In this document: in pieces, positions 26,934 through 35,299 of the stretch
How the letters are laid out: the number at the start of each line of letters is the position of its first letter
How positions within the stretch are numbered: the first letter of the stretch is position 1
Origin: Candidatus Cloacimonadota bacterium
GTDB taxonomy: Bacteria; Cloacimonadota; Cloacimonadia; JGIOTU-2
Direction of reading: 5' to 3'
DNA: 36,947 nucleotides
Assembly (NCBI GenBank): GCA_030611765.1
Contig: JAUWPE010000012.1
Coordinates: 1-36,947, forward strand
Made by a program: the position numbers and the translations under genes
The notes under the pieces: model-generated
What the model saw: only the letters and a program-made list of their open reading frames with translations
Database searches by the model: none
What the model was told of the DNA's origin: nothing

Positions 26934-29810
26934 ATGGCAATAAAAGAGAAAGGATATCCTACTTTTGAATTCATCGCAGTGGATACTGAAACCACTGGTT
27001 TGGATGCGTCAAAAGAGGATATGATCGAGATTGGCGCTGTCCATTTCAAAGACGGCGAGCAGGTGCGATCATTCCAAACCTTTATCCATATCAACAGGAC
27101 TCTGCCCGAAGCGATAAAAGTCCTTACTCATATTTCGGATAAGAACCTTGTGAATGCACCTTCGCTCAAAATGGCATTGCAGGATTTTATTGAATTCATA
27201 GGCAATACTCCGCTCTGTTTTCATAATGCAGGATTTGATCTCGGATTTCTTAACGAATCTCTTGGTAGATGCAATCTTTCTCCAATCAAAAATAAATATT
27301 ATGACACGCTGGATCTTTCTCGAATATTTCTCCCTCATTTGAAGTCTCATGCCCTCGGCTCTGTCGCGGAATATTTCGACATCATCAATCAGCAGGCACA
27401 CAGGGGGCAGAATGATGCGCAGGCAACAGGTGAAATTTTTCACTCGATCACAGATTTCATTATCAACTACATCGACCTGAAGCTGGTGAAACAGGTCGAG
27501 GAGATCGTATCCTTTGCATTTCAGCAAAATGCAATGCTGGCATATCTGAAAAAGATTCTCAGCTATCTTACAAAAATGTATCTGCAGAGGCAGAAGCAGA
27601 ACGCTCCCACAATTCTTTTCTTCACCAGACCAAATTATATCACAAATATTGAGAAGGGCGAACCTCCGAGTACAGTTATTGATGAAAACGAGATCCTGCA
27701 ACTTTTTGAAGAAGGCGGCTCACTCGCAGAAAATTTCGGGAAATATGAATATCGTGAAGGTCAGATCGATATGGTTTCCTGGGTTACCGAGGCATATCAG
27801 AAAGGAAATATTCTTCTCATCGAAGCAGGGACAGGCGTCGGCAAATCACTTGCCTATCTCATTCCTTCCATTTACTATTCGAAATTTTCAAAACAGAGAA
27901 TAATCATTTCGACAAATACAAAAAACCTTCAGGAGCAGCTCTTTTTCAAAGATATCCCAACTGTTCAGGAAACCACAGACCTCACATTCTCAGCAGCACT
28001 TTTGAAAGGCAGATCAAACTATCTCTGCATGAGAAAATGGTATAATGTGCTTTCCGACATAAACGGATATCTCACGCAATATGAGATGAAATTCCTGCTC
28101 AATCTTATTATTTGGGCAGCGATGACCAAAACCGGAGACGTGGAAGAAAATCACTCTTTCAAACCCTATCAGAGCGGGTTGTGGTCAAAAGTCGCATCAG
28201 ACAGCACCTCATGCCACGGCAGGAAATGTCCATATAACACGGATTGCTTTGTCATGAAGATCCGTAAATTTGCAGAGAATGCAAACCTCGTTATCATCAA
28301 TCATGCTCTGCTCCTTTCTGATGCTGCAAATGATTTTTCAGTCCTTGGAAATTATACAAACCTTGTGATCGATGAGGCGCATAATCTTCCTAATGCTGCT
28401 GCTATACATTTCGGATTTTCCATCACAATGCCTGATCTTCTTAATATCACACGCAAGCTATTAACAAAGGGCGAATACCAGTACGGAATTATTAACAATC
28501 TCCGGATCGGCATCACAAAAAGTACGCTGCCCGAGGAGAAAAAGAAAATATATAAAAGCATTCTAGATGAATGCGAAGATCCAATAGATACTATCGAGTC
28601 TCAGGGCAAAGATTTTTTCCAATATCTGACACAGATCGTACTCACAAGAGGAAGTTACAAGAAACTTCGTTTCCAAAATCTTGATGTATTCAAACCAGCT
28701 CAAGTGCCCCTCGAAGACATCAGCAGCTCGCTTTCTGAGATAAACAAAAAACTTACCAGATTGCATACCGCTCTTCTCGATGTGAAACCCCAGACCTTTC
28801 CCAAATACGATCAAAACATGTCTGATCTCGAGGGCAGCATCAATCAGATAGTGGAACTAATTGTGTGCTTTGAGCATGTATTCAATCCGGATTTCGAGAA
28901 CTATGCATTCTGGCTGGAGACATCGGACAATTCCTTCAAGCCGGATTTTATGCCTCGTTCGGCGATCATGGTTGCACCCATTGAGGTGAACGAGCCGCTT
29001 TTTAAATATTTCTGGGATAGACTTGAAACTGCTATCCTCACTTCCGCCACCCTTGCGATACGGCAGGAATTCAAATTCTACAAGCATCTTACAGGTCTTG
29101 AAGAAGTCGAGCAGAGCCGGCTTATGGAATACATTGCCTCTTCTCCTTTTGATTATCCCAAGCAGATGAAAGTGCTCATTCCTGACTTTCTTCCAAATCC
29201 CAAAGACCCTTTCTTCACACCTCAGGCGCTCTCATTAGTAGAGGAAATTCTCAGCGCACACAAAAAGGGAACGCTTGTTCTTTTTACCTCTTACAAAGAC
29301 CTCGATGCTGCATATACAGAGCTTTCTACTTCGACAATAAAGAGTGAGATGACTCTCCTCGCACAAGGAAAAAGCGGTTCCAGAACAACCATACTCGACA
29401 TCTTTCGTAATGATGAGAATTCCGTATTGCTCGGCACAAAAAGTTTTTGGGAAGGAGTCGATGTTCAGGGTAAATCTCTGGAAATACTCGTCCTGTTCCG
29501 GCTTCCTTTCCTGGTTCCGACAGAACCCCTTGTGGAAGCACATCTGGACAAACTCACTGCGGAAGGAAAAAATTCATTTCTGCATTACACTCTGCCCATC
29601 TCATTGCTTCATTTCAAGCAGGGCTTCGGACGCCTGATCAGGAACAAAACCGATAAAGGCGTTGTTATCATACTTGATTCACGGATCTTTAAAAAAAACT
29701 ATGGTCGTTATTTTATTAATGTTATGCCCCTGCATCCCAATAGAGTATCCAGTCCCCTGGAAATAACAGACCACATTACAAATTGGTTCATAGAAACTCA
29801 CACGCCATAA
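26934..29810 (+). CDS. DnaQ-type 3'-5' exonuclease fused to DinG-family helicase
   Basis: 958 aa; AVDTETTGLDASKEDMIEIGAVHF (ExoI), HRGQNDAQAT (ExoIII), EAGTGVGKSLAYLIP (Walker A), four Cys in LCMRKW...SCHGRKCPYNTDCF, DEAH box, C-terminal helicase motifs. Confidence 0.93.
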   Translation: MAIKEKGYPTFEFIAVDTETTGLDASKEDMIEIGAVHFKDGEQVRSFQTFIHINRTLPEAIKVLTHISDKNLVNAPSLKMALQDFIEFIGNTPLCFHNAGFDLGFLNESLGRCNLSPIKNKYYDTLDLSRIFLPHLKSHALGSVAEYFDIINQQAHRGQNDAQATGEIFHSITDFIINYIDLKLVKQVEEIVSFAFQQNAMLAYLKKILSYLTKMYLQRQKQNAPTILFFTRPNYITNIEKGEPPSTVIDENEILQLFEEGGSLAENFGKYEYREGQIDMVSWVTEAYQKGNILLIEAGTGVGKSLAYLIPSIYYSKFSKQRIIISTNTKNLQEQLFFKDIPTVQETTDLTFSAALLKGRSNYLCMRKWYNVLSDINGYLTQYEMKFLLNLIIWAAMTKTGDVEENHSFKPYQSGLWSKVASDSTSCHGRKCPYNTDCFVMKIRKFAENANLVIINHALLLSDAANDFSVLGNYTNLVIDEAHNLPNAAAIHFGFSITMPDLLNITRKLLTKGEYQYGIINNLRIGITKSTLPEEKKKIYKSILDECEDPIDTIESQGKDFFQYLTQIVLTRGSYKKLRFQNLDVFKPAQVPLEDISSSLSEINKKLTRLHTALLDVKPQTFPKYDQNMSDLEGSINQIVELIVCFEHVFNPDFENYAFWLETSDNSFKPDFMPRSAIMVAPIEVNEPLFKYFWDRLETAILTSATLAIRQEFKFYKHLTGLEEVEQSRLMEYIASSPFDYPKQMKVLIPDFLPNPKDPFFTPQALSLVEEILSAHKKGTLVLFTSYKDLDAAYTELSTSTIKSEMTLLAQGKSGSRTTILDIFRNDENSVLLGTKSFWEGVDVQGKSLEILVLFRLPFLVPTEPLVEAHLDKLTAEGKNSFLHYTLPISLLHFKQGFGRLIRNKTDKGVVIILDSRIFKKNYGRYFINVMPLHPNRVSSPLEITDHITNWFIETHTP

Positions 29811-29821
29811 GGAGAAATATT

Positions 29822-30598
29822 TTGAAGATCTCAAAAATACTCATCCCGATTTTCTTATTAATATTGCTGTCTTTCAGCTTACTTCACGGTCAAGATAAAT
29901 CACCCTTTAAGATCGACGAGAAGCTCATTTACAGTACGAATTTCGGTGTCGTGAACGCTGGCACTTTTACCATGTCACTGGAAGATGGCGGTGAAATTAT
30001 GGGTCATCCCTGCTACCTTATCAAGACAACATCGAGAACAAATCCAGTCTTTGATCTTGTGTATAAGATACGCGATGAAACAGAATCCTACTGGGATAAA
30101 GACCAATTTGTTGTTCGCAAATTTATCAAGCGCATTTCTGAAGGAAGCTGGAAGCAATATCGCATTCATTACTACTTTCCTGAAGATACGACCTACTATT
30201 ATGTGACATACAAAAAGGGTGGTCAGACTAAAAAGCAGAGCACCTCACTTACTGATCCTCAGGATACGTACACCATCATCTACTGGGTGCGCCTGCAGAA
30301 TCTGGTCGTGGGCGACACACTGCATCTGAACATCAGTCTCGATGGAGATAATCATCCTGTAAAACTGCTTGTAGAGAAGAAAGAGATATTGAATACGATT
30401 TTCGGTGAAAAGGAATGCTTCAAGATCACTCCGATCATTCCTGAGGTGTCACAGAAAAGAACCTCCATAGTGATGGACATCTGGGTTACTGATGATGAAT
30501 ACAAAATACCGGTAAAACTGGTCATAAAAATAAAATATGGAAACTTTACTATGTCCCTGAAAGATGCTGAAAATACCGGATTGAGCACAAATAATTAG
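29822..30598 (+). CDS. DUF3108-like secreted protein
   Basis: Likely TTG start at 29822 behind AAGGAG; MKISKILIPIFLLILLSFSLLHGQ signal peptide; FKIDEKLIYSTNFGVVNAGTFTMSLEDGGEIMGHPCYLIKTTSRTNPVFDLVYKIRDETESYWD. Confidence 0.75.
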   Translation: MKISKILIPIFLLILLSFSLLHGQDKSPFKIDEKLIYSTNFGVVNAGTFTMSLEDGGEIMGHPCYLIKTTSRTNPVFDLVYKIRDETESYWDKDQFVVRKFIKRISEGSWKQYRIHYYFPEDTTYYYVTYKKGGQTKKQSTSLTDPQDTYTIIYWVRLQNLVVGDTLHLNISLDGDNHPVKLLVEKKEILNTIFGEKECFKITPIIPEVSQKRTSIVMDIWVTDDEYKIPVKLVIKIKYGNFTMSLKDAENTGLSTNN

Positions 30599-30601
30599 TT
30601 C

Positions 30602-31633
30602 ATGAAAAAGTTTGTCGTATCCGATTTTGATTATGAACTTCCGGAAGGAATGATCGCACAGTTTCCTTCTGAAAAGAGAGAAGAGTCCAAACTGATGATC
30701 GTGAACCGAAAAGAAAACTCTATTTCGATCGATATTTTCAAAAACATATTAAACCATCTGGATTCGAATGATCTTCTTGTTATGAATGAGACGAAGGTCA
30801 TACCTGCGCGGCTGGTTGGCAAAAAACCTACCGGAGGTAAGATCGAAGTCCTGCTTCTTGAGCAGGTTGATGACCTTACGTGGAAATGTCTTGTGAAACC
30901 CGGGCGTCGCCTGAAGATCGGCTCTGAGATGATACTTGGAAATCTGCTACACGGCAAAATTATCGAATGGGGAGAAAAAGGTGAACGGCTTATTCAGTTT
31001 TCCTATGAAGGAGATTTTTTTAAGATCATTGAATCAATTGGGAAAGTGCCACTTCCGCCATACATAAAAAGAGAAGCAACCGAGCTGGATGCCGAGCGTT
31101 ATCAAACGGTTTTTGCAGACAAGGAGGGCTCTGTCGCAGCGCCAACCGCGGGTTTGCACTTCACTCCGGAATTGCTCAACACATTGGAATCAAACGGAAT
31201 TTCCTCTGCAAAAGTTAACCTCCGTATTGGGCTGGATACCTTCCGTCCGGTCATGGTCGAGCACATAAAAGATCATACAATGCATACCGAATACTGCTCC
31301 GTCTCACCTGCTGAAGCACAAAAAATAAACAACGCAATCGAAAATGGGAAGAACATTGTCGCAGTGGGTACTACGAGTGTACGAACCCTTGAAAGTTTTG
31401 CACACGGCAGGCATATTGTATCTGGAAATAAGCACACGGATATTTTTATTTATCCGGGATATTCCTTCAAAATAGTTGATAAACTTATCACAAATTTTCA
31501 CCTTCCCCGCTCAACTTTGCTTATGCTTGTATCTGCATTTGCAGGATATGAATTTATTATGGAAGCATACAAAACAGCTATTAAAGAAAATTTCAGATTC
31601 TACAGCTATGGCGATGCAATGATGATTTTATAG
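30602..31633 (+). CDS. queA: tRNA preQ1(34) S-adenosylmethionine ribosyltransferase-isomerase
   Basis: 343 aa; YELPEGMIAQFPSEKREESKLMIVNR, NETKVIPARLVGKKPTGGKIEVLLLE, AAPTAGLHFTPELL, NFHLPRSTLLMLVSAFAG. Confidence 0.97.
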   Translation: MKKFVVSDFDYELPEGMIAQFPSEKREESKLMIVNRKENSISIDIFKNILNHLDSNDLLVMNETKVIPARLVGKKPTGGKIEVLLLEQVDDLTWKCLVKPGRRLKIGSEMILGNLLHGKIIEWGEKGERLIQFSYEGDFFKIIESIGKVPLPPYIKREATELDAERYQTVFADKEGSVAAPTAGLHFTPELLNTLESNGISSAKVNLRIGLDTFRPVMVEHIKDHTMHTEYCSVSPAEAQKINNAIENGKNIVAVGTTSVRTLESFAHGRHIVSGNKHTDIFIYPGYSFKIVDKLITNFHLPRSTLLMLVSAFAGYEFIMEAYKTAIKENFRFYSYGDAMMIL

Positions 31634-31635
31634 TT

Positions 31636-32544
31636 ATGAAAAGAAGTATAGTTTTAAATCAAATGTATTCTCGTTCCCAAAGCCCACTTTGGGAACGCAA
31701 TAATAAACCAAATCCTATTTGTGTGTTGCACCATTCGATGCTTGATTTGATAGTAGTTATAATGATCCTTTCGACATTCATTTTACTCTCCTCCTATATG
31801 CTTCAGGCACAAGAGCATGACTATTATTTAAATCCGAAATTCGTTTCTGATGCCTTCGATAACACTGTTGAAGTATTCAAATCTCCTTTGCATTGGGAAT
31901 CGGGAGATTGGCTGAAGGCAGGTATCTTCGCCGGATCAGCTATCTTGCTCTATACCTATGACAGGCAGATGCAGGATTTTGTTCAGGATCATAAAACAGA
32001 ATTTCTTACTTCTTTCGCTGATGTGACAAACTCTCTTGGCAACGGGTATGTGGTGCTTCCGGCAGAAGCGTTATTATATTGTTATGGACACATTGCCGAT
32101 GATGAAAGGGCACGAAGAATTTCTCTTGAGATGCTTGAAAGTTTTGCTATCGTAGGAGTAACGGTGAATGGATTAAAATTTCTCACACACCGGCATCGTC
32201 CCTCAGTTTCAGACTCTCCCGACATCTGGGATGGACCATCTTTTTCCTCTCATAACATCGCTTTTCCTTCTGGACATGCTGCTGTTGCTTTTAGCTGGGC
32301 GACTGTTTTGGCAGAGGAATTTTCAGACAAACCTATTGTCGGTATCATATCTTACACTCTCGCTGCAAGTACGGCTTTTTCAAGGATATATAATAACAAG
32401 CACTGGGTTTCTGATGTGTTTGTTGGTGCTGTGCTCAGTCATATTATCACGAAAAAGATCGTTTCTCTTCATGCTGAAAAGGATCAAAATAGCATTACAG
32501 TAAATCCACTACCTCGCGGATTTTCTATTTCTTTTACATTTTAG
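31636..32544 (+). CDS. PAP2-family phosphatase
   Basis: 302 aa; KFLTHRHRPS, PSGHAAVAFS, SRIYNNKHWVSDVFVG. True start may be ATG 31738 (MLDLIVVIMILSTFILLSSYMLQAQ). Confidence 0.88.
   Translation: MKRSIVLNQMYSRSQSPLWERNNKPNPICVLHHSMLDLIVVIMILSTFILLSSYMLQAQEHDYYLNPKFVSDAFDNTVEVFKSPLHWESGDWLKAGIFAGSAILLYTYDRQMQDFVQDHKTEFLTSFADVTNSLGNGYVVLPAEALLYCYGHIADDERARRISLEMLESFAIVGVTVNGLKFLTHRHRPSVSDSPDIWDGPSFSSHNIAFPSGHAAVAFSWATVLAEEFSDKPIVGIISYTLAASTAFSRIYNNKHWVSDVFVGAVLSHIITKKIVSLHAEKDQNSITVNPLPRGFSISFTF
31672..31697. repeat. Perfect 11-bp-arm palindromic element CGTTCCCAAAG-CCCA-CTTTGGGAACG
   Basis: Direct reading; lies in the 5' part of the PAP2 ORF. Confidence 0.9.
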
Positions 32545-32556
32545 GATTTATAAGCA

Positions 32557-32623
32557 CTGGACTTCACAGTCAGCGTAGCTGGCGTGGAGTTCAGAGCGCA
32601 TCTTGCTTTCATACTGAACTCCA
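32557..32623. repeat. Three-arm inverted-repeat structure between convergent genes
   Basis: Arm 1 CTGGACTTCAC (32557-32567), arm 2 GTGGAGTTCAG (32584-32594), arm 3 CTGAACTCCA (32614-32623). Confidence 0.75.
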
Positions 32624-32668
32624 TGTGACTTTTTTGTTCGCTGGGTTGGTTTGCTACATGTTTTTTTA

Positions 32669-33889
32669 TTATTCTGTCGGATCGACAATTCTGCCGACAA
32701 ATAAAATACTTCCCGTCTGGTTTTCACGGATCAAAAACATAAAGGGGTGATCTGCCCGAAAAATCAACGGCTTTACAGCTACACTTTTCATCATAACTAC
32801 CGCTGTTGCTGCAGCAGCTTCCGTGCCTTCTTCATTTACATCCACAAATGCTTTGTGAATTACCTTGCTAATAAAAAGATCTTCTGTTCCGGTCATCCTG
32901 GAAAAATCAGCTGGAGGAAGTGAAAAGGCACTCGGCATTCCCATATCATACAATACTTGAGATAATTCAAATTCGCAAGTGGTTTTAAATTTAGGAATAC
33001 TGACTAAAATTTCTGATTCATGGCTTCCCATAAGTTCATCTATCCAGATTTTTACCGTATCGTTTGTTAAAACTTTTTCGAATTCTGCCAAGCCATCAAT
33101 CTTTTTGGGCAAAAATATGATCATGGATAGTTCATTACCTTCATAGGGTAATTCTAATGCGCAAAACTTATCAAAATCTTTATATCTGAAATCTGATCTT
33201 TGGCTCATCATGGGAACTTTGATGGTTTTGTCAGGGGAAACATAAAAATCTGTTTTCGTAGTTTTTGTTGAGTCGAATTGACTTTGCCAGTTACCCTTGA
33301 AATAGATCGCATTGCACAGAACCAATCGTGTTAACGAATTGAGCATTGGCGGTTTTATCAATTCTTTGATCTTGTCATGAGTTTTCTTTTCCACCCAGTT
33401 ATTTATTTGCTTTCGTGCAGCTTCTCTCTTTGTGATAAAATCAACAAAATACAAGCCGGCATCATAATATTTTTTGTTCAAATCGATGAAAGTATCCAGG
33501 AATTTAAAACTTTTTTGCGCCCACAGGGAGTTAGCTATACTTATTTGAACATCCCCTTTATTTTGAATAGCATTCAAATCCGACTGGAGTTTTGAAAACG
33601 CCGGATGCAGACTTTCCTGCGTGAGCGGAAAATGCAGGACCTGTGCCATTTGTTTTTCGGTTTCTCCCCGTGCACCAGCATAGGTCATAGCAAGTGCGGT
33701 TGAAATACTATAGGGTGAAAAGAATAAATTCCCCTTTGCCCCTTTAAGTTCTTGATACAGATCAAAACCGAAATCGCTATTCCCTTTTACAACTGTTTGC
33801 AGATCTTTATTTATTTTCGCAAAAGCAGAAGAAGAGAACAGGCAAATAACTATCGTGATAATTAGAATAAAAGTAAATTTAGTTTTCAT
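32669..33889 (-). CDS. Serpin family serine protease inhibitor, secreted
   Basis: 406 aa; signal peptide; NLFFSPYSISTALAMTYAGARGETEKQMAQVL; IYFKGNWQSQFD; hinge VNEEGTEAAAATAVVM; DHPFMFLIRENQTGSILFVGRI. Confidence 0.96.
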   Translation of the reverse strand: MKTKFTFILIITIVICLFSSSAFAKINKDLQTVVKGNSDFGFDLYQELKGAKGNLFFSPYSISTALAMTYAGARGETEKQMAQVLHFPLTQESLHPAFSKLQSDLNAIQNKGDVQISIANSLWAQKSFKFLDTFIDLNKKYYDAGLYFVDFITKREAARKQINNWVEKKTHDKIKELIKPPMLNSLTRLVLCNAIYFKGNWQSQFDSTKTTKTDFYVSPDKTIKVPMMSQRSDFRYKDFDKFCALELPYEGNELSMIIFLPKKIDGLAEFEKVLTNDTVKIWIDELMGSHESEILVSIPKFKTTCEFELSQVLYDMGMPSAFSLPPADFSRMTGTEDLFISKVIHKAFVDVNEEGTEAAAATAVVMMKSVAVKPLIFRADHPFMFLIRENQTGSILFVGRIVDPTE

Positions 33890-34187
33890 TTTAATCCTTT
33901 ATTTTTAAGTACAATGTATTAGCTCACCTGTTATGGTTCGCCAACTGGAACGGAACATATATATTCTATTATATAGAGTTGTCATTCATGAAGTCCAGCA
34001 TTAAATAAATTTCTTAAACCTATCATAAAATCAAATCAGTTTTTTACTGAAAGCAATTAGGAATAACGTTTCTGGCATATGAAACGTTGCTCAATTCGAA
34101 GCGTTTCCTTATCAAGTTGTAGTACCGTTGATTAAATGTTATTTCGTTTAAATATAGCACTTTCTACGCAATGTTTTATGATGCCGT

Positions 34188-34203
34188 GTTATGGGCTGGC
34201 ACT
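34188..34203. repeat. Left copy of inverted repeat GTTATGGGC-NN-GCACT flanking Shedu
   Basis: GTTATGGGCTGGCACT, 3 nt outside the Shedu stop. Confidence 0.7.
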
Positions 34204-34206
34204 TAT

Positions 34207-35184
34207 TTAAATATTCAATATTCTTTTAGCTCTCATTAATACATAATCATATGTTAATATTGATAAGTTATGATACTCAGAATTTAATATTCTATATGCC
34301 TCTTTGTGCTCTTTAGTCCAATCGTTTGAACGACCAAAAATCAAAACGCATCTAGGTTTTATAGTTTTTATAAAATCAACTCGCTCAAGGAATTTTAAAC
34401 TATTTGCCTCCCTCTCAATTTCATAAATGTATCTAGATGCTTGCGTAACAGCTTTAATTAAATCTGTTGAAGGAACTAAATTATTATGGTCTTTCTTATC
34501 CATCCAAAATTTCAGATTCCCTTCGGGTCTTTTTATCTCAATGATATCTAGAAATCCATCATATGCTTCCATTAAAAAATCAGAGATGTTAGAGGTGTCA
34601 ATCTCTCTATCATCAAGAATTCTTACAAACTCACTTCCTAATACCCAATCATTTTTCTCAAACCATTATTGCCACTTGTGCTCTGCTAAATTATCTTCTA
34701 ACATTACCTCAAATTCTTTAACAGCATTTACCTTTTGAATATTCTGTAAACCCATTAATAAGTCTGCTGGTAATATTTCATTATCAACTATAAATTCAAT
34801 TAATTCTGATTTTTTAGGATTAGCAAATAAGGCTTGCAAATGTGAGATTTGTTTTTTATCAAATTTCTCATTAAGTAGAATATATTCCTTAATCCCTTTT
34901 TTAAAAGGCTTATGGTTTTCTTGTAGAAACGCAATCAGATTATGAAATTCTTCTTTATCCAGAGTCAAGGCACTTTTAGGTTCTGATACCTCTGGGATTT
35001 CTTGATTCGAAAGGATAAGACCTGTTTTCTTTTTATACCTACCTATTTTTAGTCTGACGTCATCTACATTATGAGAATGAGGAATTTTCCAAAAAGCCAC
35101 ACGAGAAACAACGGTCTTTTTGTCTTTAAGAATCCCGAATAAATAATCTAATCCTTTTGTTGTTGTTCCTTTATGTGTTTTCAT
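34207..35184 (-). pseudogene. sduA: Shedu-type nuclease SduA (DUF4263), interrupted by one in-frame TAA
   Basis: ORF 34666-35184 and downstream 34207-34572 are in the same frame; read-through gives ...AEHKWQ*WFEKNDWVLGSEFVRILDDREIDTSNISDFLMEAYDGFLDIIEIKRPEGNL... with PD-(D/E)XK-like D...EIK and TQASRYI. Stop at 34666-34668. Confidence 0.85.
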
Positions 35185-35196
35185 AGCTTCTTACTT

Positions 35197-35212
35197 AGTG
35201 CTTGCCCATAAC
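35197..35212. repeat. Right copy of inverted repeat flanking Shedu
   Basis: AGTGC-TT-GCCCATAAC, reverse complement of left copy except the 2-nt spacer; 12 nt outside the Shedu ATG. Confidence 0.7.
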
Positions 35213-35299
35213 GATTTGTGTATGAAGCGTTGGGCGTCTAAAAGCACTTCACTTTCGGTTTATTACTATCTTTATTTATACGCACTAACTTTGAGTTAA

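Noticed and set aside
27069-27701. 210-aa minus-strand ORF antisense to the DnaQ-DinG gene
   Set aside because: Overlaps conserved exonuclease motifs on the plus strand; no independent support.
34188-35235. Calling a true integron
   Set aside because: No integrase gene seen, the putative attC-like element is only 32 bp, and only one candidate cassette is visible; kept only as a hypothesis.
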